DNA from: Fragilaria crotonensis
Taxonomy: Eukaryota; Bacillariophyta; Fragilariophyceae; Fragilariales; Fragilariaceae
Assembly (NCBI GenBank): GCA_022925895.1
Contig: JAKSYS010000626.1
Coordinates: 1 to 36,838, forward strand
Length of the DNA stretch: 36,838 bases
Direction of reading: 5' to 3'
In this document: positions 1 to 9,560 of the stretch, one piece after another
Layout of the letters: each line of letters begins with the position of its first letter
Position numbering within the stretch: the first letter of the stretch is position 1
The notes under the pieces: model-generated
What the model was told of the DNA's origin: nothing
Database searches by the model: none
What the model saw: only the letters and a program-made list of their open reading frames with translations
Position numbers and translations under genes: made by a program

Positions 1-458
1 ACATGTGACATCCCAAATCCCAATTCTCCTTGCTACGGTGCAATGTACGTCTTGGCCACTCGAGTATGCAAATACCACTCATGCGCATACCGTCGGTAGG
101 CACACGCATTCAAGAAATCTGATAGCGTATAAGAAAAGCCGGTAAAAGACGAAACCTTTACTCTAGATGCCGGGATTTAGAATAAAAAATTTGGTGACTA
201 TCAGTCATTAACAATCGCACATGGATTGGCTGGCGCGAGTCGGCGTTTTCCGACTTCAAAATCGGAATATACTTATTAAGAGCTGTTTTATTAACATAAA
301 AATACTAAATAGAAAAAGTGGACACTCTCAACCGATACTCCGCCGAAAAATCCCTCTTTGGCCTATAAAGTCTGTTTAGTAGCAGAAGATCCCCCCAAGC
401 CCCCCAAGCCTTTCGGACTGTGGTCATCATTTCTTCTACCAATCGAATTGTACACCTA

Positions 459-1973
459 ATGCTTGAGAATAAGGCAAGGCCGCCACCACAACTCGACTAT
501 CGTTGGCGTGCTCCACTCCAACGAAGTATGGCTTCTCCGAGGCGGGAGTTGCACTTGGACGGATTGGCCATTCATAGTGACAAACAGCGAAAACAAGCAG
601 TATACGATGATATCAAATGGGATAGTTTTGATGATGAAAAGCACTCGTTGCGTTCACGTGCCTCCCTTCTGCTCTGCCGTCCCCAGCGCTACGATGACCA
701 CGAAAGCCATGTCACGAGTATCGGACAGTGCTTCGGCGCGACGAACGTGTTCGAGCAAAACAACATTTACAGAAGGGAGGAGAAAGTAGCCTTCCGCAAG
801 TCTAACAAGCCTCCTCTCACGGTACTCCAGTTTGAATCCGAGCCTCTGCTCAGAAAGGAAAGGAATCGAGCAGAACGACGAACTTCTACTTTCGATAAGT
901 TCGTCGAAGAAAGGCATGTCAACACAGTGCTCTCCCGAGGTAGCAAAGACAAGACCCATGGTTTCGACGAGAAGGAGGACGAATCATATTTCACTGAAAG
1001 GAACTTTGAAAAAGGAAATTTCAAAGCGCTCAAGTCGAGACATTCAAAATACTCGTTGACGCGAACGCCTCGTACACCTGATTCGAAGATACCGCAGCAT
1101 CCTTCACGAGAAATGACATACCTACAGAATGGAAAGTCAGGGCGACAACGTCATCGCAGCAGATTGCATGAGCTGCGATCCGTCGCTGTCTTGGACAGCT
1201 GCGATGCAGATGATATCTCTGTGCTGACCGACGATATTGTGCTGCAATGTGCCTCTTCAGGAAACAATCGTATTCCGAGACATGATGCGGAAGCGCAAGG
1301 ATGCTTTGGAATCTCGCTGCCCACAAGAGTGCGCGGTTCCACCCTTCCACAATCTCGAAGCAGTAACTCCGACACCACTCCACCGATAACGTCAAAGCCG
1401 CTTTCAGAAATTGAGAGGGACTCTCCCAAGTCAGTAACTGATGATCGAATCTTTGCATCAGGTTTGGAATCAACATCGGATCGCAAATTGCTCAAGCTGC
1501 AACGCGAATTGAATGCAGTGCTGAGATGGACCGCTGAGAAGAACTTGGGGTCAGCACTCTTGGGTGAAAGCAACGCCCAAGAAATCCTAGCCGACCTTGA
1601 AAAGGTTCCGGTTCCTGAATTGTTGGAGCTGCGAAGGGGCGTAGACCCTCCCCAAAAAGCGCCTGATGCCACTGAACCGCACGTGCAACCCACTGTTCGT
1701 CGACATCGTGTCCGTTTTGCCCATCCTGCTGTGACTGTGGTCAATGTACGTCCCTTCACAACTCCAGAGGAAAAACCTCTCCTTTACTTCGACCCAGAGG
1801 AGCTTCTTAATCTGGAAGAGGATCGCGCGAATCGTATCCCCGGCGAGCAATTCGAATGTATCGTGACGCCATCTGGCTCGAGGTTTAACGTTGCAATAAG
1901 CATTCCGAAGATCTTGACCAGCGATCAAGGCCAAAAGCCCCAAACCTCGATTCCTCGCCTATTTGAAGTTTGA
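459..1973 (+). CDS. Unknown protein with conserved C-terminal RVRF segment
   Basis: Open frame of 504 aa from the first ATG at 459; the frame is open back to a GTG at 420, but a eukaryotic start should be ATG. An internal ATG at 528 is also possible. The product is highly charged, rich in Arg/Ser/Glu, with no signal peptide or membrane segment, and is probably largely disordered up to about residue 340. From about residue 345 there is a helical charged segment. Residues 417-420 read RVRF, followed by an ordered-looking stretch (HPAVTVVNVRPFTTPEEKP) and an acidic segment. RVxF is the classical docking motif for protein phosphatase 1, and diatom proteins of unknown function often carry a similar VRF...V..RP.T..E segment; both links are inference. 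It converges on the CXC gene with about 220 bp between stops. The coding status is well supported by length; the function is unknown. Confidence 0.75.
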   Translation: MLENKARPPPQLDYRWRAPLQRSMASPRRELHLDGLAIHSDKQRKQAVYDDIKWDSFDDEKHSLRSRASLLLCRPQRYDDHESHVTSIGQCFGATNVFEQNNIYRREEKVAFRKSNKPPLTVLQFESEPLLRKERNRAERRTSTFDKFVEERHVNTVLSRGSKDKTHGFDEKEDESYFTERNFEKGNFKALKSRHSKYSLTRTPRTPDSKIPQHPSREMTYLQNGKSGRQRHRSRLHELRSVAVLDSCDADDISVLTDDIVLQCASSGNNRIPRHDAEAQGCFGISLPTRVRGSTLPQSRSSNSDTTPPITSKPLSEIERDSPKSVTDDRIFASGLESTSDRKLLKLQRELNAVLRWTAEKNLGSALLGESNAQEILADLEKVPVPELLELRRGVDPPQKAPDATEPHVQPTVRRHRVRFAHPAVTVVNVRPFTTPEEKPLLYFDPEELLNLEEDRANRIPGEQFECIVTPSGSRFNVAISIPKILTSDQGQKPQTSIPRLFEV

Positions 1974-2196
1974 TTCATATTCCTGTGATGCGAGCCTGAT
2001 GCAAATGTGTATACTACTCCGCCTTAGTTGACGAATGCATGCTATATCCTAGTACGAAGATTAGCATGCATGCTGTGAAGTAATGTTGCGTAGAAATAGT
2101 AAGGAGAGCAATAATGGTGATAATTTGCATGCACTATGAAGCATAATGTGTCAGCATTCCTGCTACCATGCCATGCGCCACACTCTTTGCACATCA

Positions 2197-3681
2197 TCAA
2201 ATCTCTACAACTTTTCCGTTTCCACAATCCTTGCAGATGCATTTGTCCAAGCAGGCCAAGTTGAACCGGAAGCAATCACTTGACAGACGGAAGTGAGGCA
2301 AGGAATTCTGCGCTCCATTTAACTCCAAATCACGAATGACTTACCAATACTTCTTTAAACATTTGTTGTTCTTGCAGGCACAGCCAGCGCCAACAGCCTT
2401 GGGCTTCTTGGTGAAGGCATCCGGTCGTTTCTCCAAACAATTTTGAATAGCTAGGTTTCGTTTACCTCCAACAGCATTTTCCACAGGTGTGTTAAGGCAG
2501 GAAATACAGAGGCATGCTTCGTTGCATGTACGACCCTTGTGGAAACAGTGACAATATAGCTTCAAGCACCGGGACTTGAGACAGTTGCAGACGATATCGC
2601 CGGGGTTTTGAGGAACTGCCTCCTTCTTTCCTCCAGTAAAAGCTCGGGGATTCCGGGCAAGAGTGTTTTTAATTGCTCGAATACGTTCGCCGTCGATTTT
2701 GGTTTCTTCCTCTGTATTCTTACAATTGAGACAGGAGCAAATACCTGAGCATGGGCGTCCCGACTTGAAACAATCACAATAGAGTTTGATGCAGTTCGAG
2801 CGAGGACAACTGCAACCAGTTACAGGATTCGCCTGGATAGGACCTAACTCAAGCGTCGCTGAACAAAGTATATCCAACATCCCGACTTTCAACCTCTTTT
2901 CATCAGGAACATGGCTTCTGCATTTGAAATCGGATTGTTCTGTAGCATACTCACGCTTGCGCACTGGTGCAGCAGCGACGTGCGCTCCCAAGACATCAGA
3001 GGGTCTCGAATTTTCAGTCACAGTTGATGATTCCGAGCACAAGGCATAAGTAAAGCTTGCAAAAGGACTCGAAGAATTGAAGCCTGTGTTGGCAGGCAAA
3101 GACCTGAGAGGTCGAAACGGGACAGGTGGGTGGAGAGGGAGATGACAAGGCTTGCTAGACGTCTCGTACGAGTTGTGCATCATGGTTTGATTTGTTGACG
3201 CTTGCAGTTGAACGAACGCCTCCCTGTCACGCCAATATGAAGACCCACGATAGGCGATTACGGATGATGGGCATGAGGGTTCGCTTCCTTGAGCATTGGA
3301 CAATGATCGGAATCGTTCCGTGTAAGCACTTGCTGGTAAGTGTTTTGGAGCATAAGCGCTACCTTTTCGTGCATGCCTCCAACGACCAAAACGATTCTCA
3401 TACTCCAAACAGTTCGTCACTTCGGCAAGCCCGCGCAGCACACTGGTACTTCTTATCGCGGGAGGCAAGAGGACATCATCCCTCATGTCTTGCGATACTG
3501 CGGCGCGACCAGGAAGGCGTCTCAGGGACTGATGTTGATTCTCAGAATGCAAATGCAACCGCCCGCTGTTAGTTGGAACTCTCCATTCTGTGGGACAGCC
3601 ATCGTGCCCAAACCGCTGAGGAGTATTGTCGAAGGCAATTCTCTGCACACTCGCAGCTGAATGGAGGTTTCGAGTCTCCAT
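2197..3681 (-). CDS. CXC (tesmin/TSO1-like) DNA-binding protein with three CXC repeats
   Basis: Two exons: 2345-3681 and 2197-2278, with a 66-bp GT-AG intron (2279-2344, donor GTAAGT, acceptor CAAG) splitting a Cys codon; 472 aa. The unspliced frame stops inside the third repeat, and splicing restores KKYCDCF and the remaining cysteines. CXC repeats lie at about residues 290-320 (GCSCPRSNCIKLYCDCF), 365-395 (VCNCLKSRCLKLYCHCF) and 434-466 (GCACKNNKCLKKYCDCF). They are separated by linkers containing RNPRAF and KRPDAF, like the RNP.AF linker of CRC domains. In this family (LIN54, tesmin, TSO1, CPP) cysteine-rich repeats coordinate zinc and bind CHR/TTYRAA-type DNA, often in cell-cycle control. 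Most members carry two repeats, so three is notable. The first 250 residues are low in recognisable structure. A nuclear transcription factor is the likely role. Confidence 0.92.
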
Positions 3682-4277
3682 ATTCAGATTTTATGGGTTT
3701 GCAAGTGTTTCATTTCAAAACGTGGGCAGACGAAAATTGTGAAGGAAGTTTCTGGATTTTGTTCGACTCGATTTGAGATCCCTTTCTGCAGGAGAAGTAC
3801 CGCACTGGCAGATTGGCGATCTAAATACACATCGAAATGAATGAGAATAACGTTCTCTGGACGCCGAAGAAAAATACGACAATTAAGTTGTTGGCACCTC
3901 GCTGGCCAAGCAAGGTTTTGGTGCACTCGGCCACGTCAAGTATCATGTGCGCCATCAGTACACGTTTGTGATTTTGGTAATCAGCTTTCCATGGTCTTCC
4001 ATGTGGGTGGAGTGTTAAGCCATTTCAGTCAGCGATGTCGTAAATCCAAACCACTCATCCAAGCGTTTCATCCAAAAGTTCGCAATAAAATTCGTGCGTT
4101 CGATGAGACCACGATTTCAAAGGCTTAAGAGGCATTTTCGACGCGCAGTCAATTTCAAATAACCGATCTCTTTAGAAACCAAAACATCATACGTGGGTCA
4201 CACTCTCACGCGATGCCTGTACTTTAACACAGAATTTCGTTGGCTCTCTATTTTACTCTGTTGTCGCATTGAGAGAT
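3682..4277. other. Intergenic region, nothing recognised
   Basis: This lies between the start of the CXC gene and the stop of NOG2, so it must hold the CXC promoter and the NOG2 3' end. A 95-codon open frame at 3841-4128 (+) has no recognisable motif or signal and is most likely chance. No RNA gene or repeat was seen. Confidence 0.5.
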
Positions 4278-6092
4278 TTATTCTTCGTCGTCCCACTCCC
4301 CTCCACCGATAACCGCACCGTCTTCATCCTCTGATTCTTCATTACCGGCCTCTGTGTTAGTCGGGTCGTGTTCGTCATCTTCTGGAATGCTATTCATCTT
4401 ATCCTGCCCCACAGAATCAAGATTCTGCGTAACGGGGCCAATTCCCTTTATCACTGCAGTGGCCTCTACCTTCTTGTCTTCAACGTCCTTCAGTTCTGGA
4501 GGAGGGACAAAGTGAGGCAACCGACCGCGTTGGAAATCTACAATGAGCATGAGGGCTGCACTTCTCAGGCATGGATCTCCCCCCTTCAAGAGGCGACCAG
4601 ACCGTCTGGACATCATTTCCAGCAAGTCCCTGGTACTCTTCCACGACTCTTCTCCATCCTTAGGGAGTTGGTACTGAGCTGCGATGTGCTCTCGTTTGAC
4701 CTTCTCCAAGATTGCGTCAACAAAATCTTCTGGATTGTCTAGTCTTTCAGCCCGAACAACCCCCTTGAGCACCGAATCGGTTTCGGTGTCACCAGCGGTA
4801 TCGACGACGACTCCGGGACAGTCAATGAGCGAAACGCGCTTGAAAAGCGACACATACTGCCAGATCTTGGTCTCGCCAGGTACCGGTGCAACCTTGCAGC
4901 TCTTTTGCGAGAGGAGTGTGTTGATCACTGATGATTTTCCGCAGTTTGGATATCCCACAACACCAACACTGATTTGCTTCTTGTCTTCGTGGAGTTTGCC
5001 GAATTGACGTAATAGGCTGATTAATGCACCCTTTCCGAAAGCGTGTGTCATTGAGGCGTGGAATGCAATGGTTGGTCTTACTTTGGAAAGTTCTCCAACC
5101 CATCGCTTAGCAACCCAATTCGGCACCAAGTCAATCTTGTTGAGAACGAAGACGAGATGCTTGTGTGAGGCGTGTTTGGCAATATGCCGTTCGATCATAT
5201 TACAACGAGTGCCAGGAACGTTACGAGCATCAATTACGTGCAAGATGACATCGGAGCAGTCAATAACTTTGAAGAATTCGCCCCAAATTCGTTTGGACTG
5301 ACCCTTGTTGAACAGGTCGTCCTTCACTTCGTGCCTCCAATCAACGCCTTCGCCGCTGGTCTTCTCAATATTGGAGTCGCGACCCCAAGGAACGATGCCT
5401 TCTCGAGTGTTCATATTTTGGTAGGTTTCCGAGCTTTGCTGAGCGGCAGACAGCAGTGCGCTGTAACCGTCCGCGTCGTCTTCCGGTCCTTTTTGTACTA
5501 CTTCAGCCTTCCCTCCAGCAGCAATCTCAGCTTCCTCTTTCTCGGCACTTCGAGCTACGATAAACTGATCAAGCTTAACACGCTTTCGTCGACTCTTCCC
5601 TCCAAAGACATGCGCGAATGGCTCGTTCTCCAACAAGCCATTCTTCCCTCCACTCTTTGTTGCCAATTCAGCAGCATCTTGCAACAAACCCATAGGTAAC
5701 TTCTTTCTCTTCAAAACGACGGAATAAGGATCAGCAACCTTGTCTGTCATTTCCTCGCGAAATCGATCCAGTTCGGTTGCCCCAACGACTCGAGTATTCC
5801 CAAACCAGCGACGATCAGGCGCGATACGACCAGTCGACGCTGTGATTTTCGTATCACCTGCTCGGTCACTCATCATGAACTGTCCACCAACGACAGTACC
5901 TTCCTTATTACGAATGGCCTTACCATTCACGTACATCTTCAGACGTCGAATCGTATCGGCCGAACGATTGTTCAAATCTCCCTTTTTGGGGGCGACGCGG
6001 TTTGGTTTCGAGGATGCTGTTGATTTCTTCAGCATGTTTGACTTGGCCTTGTTCGGCGCCTGCTTTGTGTACTTCCATCCTGTCTTGGGCAT
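4278..6092 (-). CDS. NOG2: Nucleolar GTPase 2 (NOG2/GNL2), 60S ribosome assembly
   Basis: Intronless 604-aa frame from ATG at 6092. It belongs to the circularly permuted YlqF/Nog GTPases, which act in nucleolar and nuclear maturation of the pre-60S particle. The permuted motif order is visible: G4 NKID at 318-321, then G1 GYPNCGKSS at 380-388, G2 with PGETK at 405-409, and G3 DCPG at 424-427. The motif DARNVPGTR (288-296) precedes G4, as in this family. The first 150 or so residues match the NGP1NT/NUC091 N-terminal domain (basic start, then LKMYVNGKAIRNKEG and APDRRWFGNTRV). The C-terminus is acidic (EESEDEDG...EWDDEE), common in nucleolar proteins. The length lies between yeast (about 486) and human (about 730) proteins. 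I regard the identity as secure. Confidence 0.97.
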   Translation of the reverse strand: MPKTGWKYTKQAPNKAKSNMLKKSTASSKPNRVAPKKGDLNNRSADTIRRLKMYVNGKAIRNKEGTVVGGQFMMSDRAGDTKITASTGRIAPDRRWFGNTRVVGATELDRFREEMTDKVADPYSVVLKRKKLPMGLLQDAAELATKSGGKNGLLENEPFAHVFGGKSRRKRVKLDQFIVARSAEKEEAEIAAGGKAEVVQKGPEDDADGYSALLSAAQQSSETYQNMNTREGIVPWGRDSNIEKTSGEGVDWRHEVKDDLFNKGQSKRIWGEFFKVIDCSDVILHVIDARNVPGTRCNMIERHIAKHASHKHLVFVLNKIDLVPNWVAKRWVGELSKVRPTIAFHASMTHAFGKGALISLLRQFGKLHEDKKQISVGVVGYPNCGKSSVINTLLSQKSCKVAPVPGETKIWQYVSLFKRVSLIDCPGVVVDTAGDTETDSVLKGVVRAERLDNPEDFVDAILEKVKREHIAAQYQLPKDGEESWKSTRDLLEMMSRRSGRLLKGGDPCLRSAALMLIVDFQRGRLPHFVPPPELKDVEDKKVEATAVIKGIGPVTQNLDSVGQDKMNSIPEDDEHDPTNTEAGNEESEDEDGAVIGGGEWDDEE

Positions 6093-6449
6093 GATGTCAA
6101 TGAGTTAATGCTATGGTATCTGACGACTGGGAAGTGTTGAGTTGCAGCAAATGGTTTCTGGAAGTACACACGACCTCTGAACAGAGGAGTTCATGAAAGT
6201 AAGCGTAGAAGCGACGTGCATGTAGCCAGTGGGTTAGCGGTTAGCGGATACGGATTTATTTCGCCGTCCAATTTACGTTGGTGTTGGTTGGTTGAGGGAA
6301 GTTTGACGGACGGACAGGACTCCCCACTGTCCCCACTCAAAATCCCTGCCTTCGCGGGCAGAACAGTACCCGTACTCTTCGAGCATACTCGTATTAACGG
6401 AGTAGGACAAATTTTAAATTTTCGATTGATCGGCTCGACAAGGGGACAC

Positions 6450-6476
6450 GGACAATAGACAATAGACAATAGACAG
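6450..6476. repeat. Heptamer tandem repeat (GACAATA)n
   Basis: About three and a half copies of GACAATA lie head to tail, upstream of NOG2. Confidence 0.85.
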
Positions 6477-6580
6477 GGTCCCAGGACGACAACCGTAGTC
6501 TACGACACTACGACACAGAGGAGGTCGGACAAAGTTCAGTTGTAGGTTGAGTACCTACCCGTAGCTAGCCTGCTTGTGGT

Positions 6581-6598
6581 CCAGAGTCCAGAGTCCAG
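6581..6598. repeat. Heptamer tandem repeat (CCAGAGT)n
   Basis: About two and a half copies of CCAGAGT. The same heptamer in another phase recurs at 9541-9560, some 3 kb away on the other side of the LETM1-like gene. Confidence 0.75.
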
Positions 6599-6857
6599 CG
6601 TGTCATAATACTCCAGTACATTTTTTGCCATTGAGAGTCTCATCCGCACTATACCACTATATAATTAAAATACATGACATAGGGTCAGCTGATGAGTCAA
6701 CTCAGAACAAAGCTGCTGCCTGATCTGAATAGCCGAGGCGTCGAGATCCGAACAACTGCTATAGCATGCCGATTCGGACCGCATGGGTGGCAGTGCGAAC
6801 GGCTGGTTAGCCAACAAATGCGTGCGCTCCGTTCCTTGATCACCTCTTTGCAGCACC

Positions 6858-8943
6858 TTATTGCTCAGGCGTGTTCTCAAATCCTCGAAGAGCATCATAG
6901 AGCTTTCGGGCATACCTTGCAACCTGGAAGAAAAACGCCTCCGAAAAACGGGCCACTTTCTCCTGCGAATCGCAATAGTGTTAGTGTGAGGTGACACTAG
7001 GCAACGGCCAAGCCTGACATTGTTGACGTACTGATAATGATTCATCGATGGTCACTTCAGAATACTCGGCACTTTCGTAGAGTTGGAGCAGATTTTGCCT
7101 TCGTTCAGTGAAGCAACTTGGAAAGAAGTCAGGAAATACGCGCTGGATAGCACCAAAGACAAGAACATGACCCACAGGCGATAAAGGGATTATCAGAATG
7201 ATGACGACGGGAATGAACGTGATAAAATCCTTAAAAGTTCGCCTTGATTGTATTCATGTTAGTACACTTGCGACACAAGTTTGTGGCCACACTACTCACA
7301 TACCTCAGATTCCTGACTTCTCGCGGCTTCAGGGTATACCCCTGTAGAGCCCTCAATATAAGTGTTGTTGCGAAGACAAGATCGTTCCAGAGAAGCTTAC
7401 ATCCTTTCACGTAAAACGCTAGACCCTTCTTGGTCTTCTCTAGCAAATCACTGGAGAATGTTAGAATTGCTTCTCGATCAAACGTTAAACCTGTGACGTA
7501 GTAGTCGATACCAAGTCTACGTTTGAAATCGGTGACCTGTTCGCTGACCACTGCAAGCACATCCGCGTCGACAAATTCCCCAGATTCGATTTGGTTCTTG
7601 AAACTGGCAATCTGGGACTCAAGCAATCCGAATTCTGCCACGTTCAATCTATCCTGAAGAGGGATGTAGCCCTTGCCAGATGGATTTCCCATTTCTCCTG
7701 CAAGGTAGGTGTACACCCTTTCGAGCTCATAGATCAATCGTTGATACACAACCTCTTCCCGCTTCTGCTCGAGCCTTGCAGAAGAATCATTAATACGTCT
7801 GCGAAGTCCGGGCTCCAGCGTTGCAAAGTTAATGTTTGCTACTGCCTGGCCCGCACTAATAGCAGAGTTTAGCAAGGCCAGGTGTTCTCGCTCCATGTTC
7901 TTGTACTCGGACTCCAACTCGTCCAACAACTCCTTCTCTCGTCGAATTCCCTCAGTCTCTTCGATTTTTGCGGTCACGGCGGGTCGATCTTTCTTCGCCA
8001 ACGTTGGAAGAGCTTTTTCATCACGAACTTCGTCATCTTGGGCCGCAAACTCCTCTGGATCGCGTCCATTGATGCGCGCCCAAACGGCCGTTCCGAAGTT
8101 CTTCAATGCCGCTTTATCCTGCAAAGCACCATCCCAATCTACGGTGCCGTCGTCGCGAACATAAAGCTTGGGACCCACCGAATCTTGTGATTCCTCCTCC
8201 TTGGGAATCTCGATGTTAATTTCTGGCAGGGAAAGAGAGAACGAAGGGTCTTGAATCTCGCCAGCCAAGCCCTCCTTGTGCATCGTTTCCATCAGGACAC
8301 GCCGAGTGCTCGAGATGCGACTTGAGGGGTGATAGAAATTAGATAATCTTCCGCAAATCCAGCACACGCAATAGGCGGACACCAAATTCAGCACTTACTC
8401 GAAAAGATTCTCGCGCTCTTGATCTGAATACACAGTGCAACCCATCCCTTTGCCGGGCGTGATTTTGTCAAACTCATCGCAGCTGTCCTCCGATCCTCGT
8501 TCACAGCTCAGGTCTCTCATCCGGCGATTGAGTTTGGAGAGCAAATTATCATAATCAACTGCTCGCTTTCGTCGTTTGGAAGCATCTGTTGCTGCTTGAT
8601 CCAGATTAATAGCAAATTCAGCGGCCGTCAAATCCTCCAGGGTTTCTCGTATCCACATGAAATCGCGCAAACGTCGGACTCTGTTTTCGTTTGTTGGAAT
8701 CAAGCCCACGCCAGATGTTGGAATAGGAGGTGTCGTTCCGGAAACGTCAGTTTGTCGCTCCGCAACTGACAAGGTAGTGCTGCGACTAGAAACGACAACA
8801 CCTGCTGTGGTGGCATGATTGTGGGACACCAAACGACTACGAGACGTCGAATGCGGAACGAACCCATTTGAGTTTGGAAGTACGCTCAACAACAACAACG
8901 TCATCGGCAGAGTAATCCATCGAAGCACTTTTCGACCCTGCAT
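6858..8943 (-). CDS. LETM1-domain protein, probably plastid-targeted
   Basis: Four exons assembled by eye: 8399-8943, 7304-8320, 7032-7242 and 6858-6923, with GT-AG introns of 78, 61 and 108 bp. The joined frame has 613 codons and closes exactly on TAA. The N-terminus is basic then hydrophobic (VLRWITLPMTLLLLSVL), followed by NSNG|FVPHS, an ASAFAP-like plastid cleavage motif with Phe at +1. The central part (exon 2) is acidic and helical. The C-terminus, rebuilt only by splicing, reads KPREVRNLRRTFKD, then a transmembrane stretch FITFIPVVIILIIPLSPVGH, then VLVFGAIQRVFPDFFPS: the signature of LETM1. The last exon encodes VARYARKLYDALRGFENTPEQ. Mitochondrial LETM1 works in K+/H+ (or Ca2+/H+) exchange; plant LETM1-like proteins are found in plastids. 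Exon 2 could alternatively begin at 8308 (same frame), removing four residues. Confidence 0.85.
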
Positions 8944-9023
8944 GATGCAAAAGTAAACTGTGTCACTACAGCAAGGATATCAGCGTAATGGAATTTCAAC
9001 AGAAACTAATTTGGGTCGAGGGC

Positions 9024-9046
9024 AGATCAGAGATCAGACATCAGAC
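9024..9046. repeat. Heptamer tandem repeat (AGATCAG)n
   Basis: Three imperfect copies, AGATCAG, AGATCAG and ACATCAG, about 80 bp upstream of the LETM1-like start. Confidence 0.75.
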
Positions 9047-9201
9047 CATGTCAGCTCCGCTTTTCCTTGGCGATTTTTTAAGGCAGTCGTCATCCGTCCT
9101 CGTTTGCACGTCTGCACGCGAACGAGAAGGAACAAGGGTACCAGAGGCAGACGTGGGCGGTGGGCGAAAAAAGGTGAGGCCACACGCCACGCGCCACACG
9201 C

Positions 9202-9401
9202 AGTACCGGTACAGTACCTTGTACCTGGTATTCCTCGTTCGTAGTTCGTGATGCTGGTAATTGGTACTACAGTACTTGGAATACTACGTACCGGTACTTC
9301 TTGAATCCTAGTACTAGCTATCACACTACCGGTAGTACTACCTGTAGTACTCTAGTACTGTACTCGAGTACTGAGTACTCCACAAAGTACTATCGGTACT
9401 A
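9202..9401. repeat. Dense cluster of GTAC palindromes
   Basis: By direct count GTAC occurs 17 times in about 200 bp, mostly as AGTACT or GGTACC-like hexamers, against less than one expected by chance. Units are irregularly spaced, so this is not a simple microsatellite. It lies 260-460 bp upstream of the LETM1-like start codon. Confidence 0.85.
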
Positions 9402-9540
9402 CATATGCTTTTCGAGCATCCACTTGAACCTTGAAGCACGATGCTTGAACCCTATGCATCTATGCATACAGCCTGCTGTACGTATGGTACGGGTATTGAC
9501 AATTTGTTGCTTCCAAGTGGATGTAGGCACGCCAAGAGGG

Positions 9541-9560
9541 CAGTCCAGAGTCCAGAGTCC
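9541..9560. repeat. Heptamer tandem repeat (AGTCCAG)n
   Basis: Nearly three copies of AGTCCAG, the same heptamer (rotated) as at 6581-6598. Confidence 0.75.

Larger units (their letters stand above)
6093..6857. other. Intergenic region with two heptamer microsatellites
   Basis: This lies upstream of NOG2 and downstream of the LETM1-like gene. It carries two 7-bp tandem repeats, listed separately. Short frames on both strands (6191-6469 and 6216-6458) overlap each other and have no family features. No other gene is seen. Confidence 0.5.

Noticed and set aside
420-458. Upstream extension of the first gene to 420
   Set aside because: The first codon is GTG, not ATG; nuclear genes should start at the ATG at 459.
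3841-4128. 95-codon plus-strand frame as a gene
   Set aside because: It has no motif, signal or family resemblance, and a frame of this length is expected by chance.
6665-7045. 126-codon minus-strand frame as a separate gene
   Set aside because: It overlaps the last intron and exon of the LETM1-like gene in the wrong frame; the correct frame gives VARYARKLYDALRGF.
7231-8394. Stand-alone 387-aa gene starting at 8394
   Set aside because: Its first codon is GTG inside an intron. The real coding part is exon 2 of the LETM1-like gene, bounded by in-frame splice sites at 8320 and 7304.
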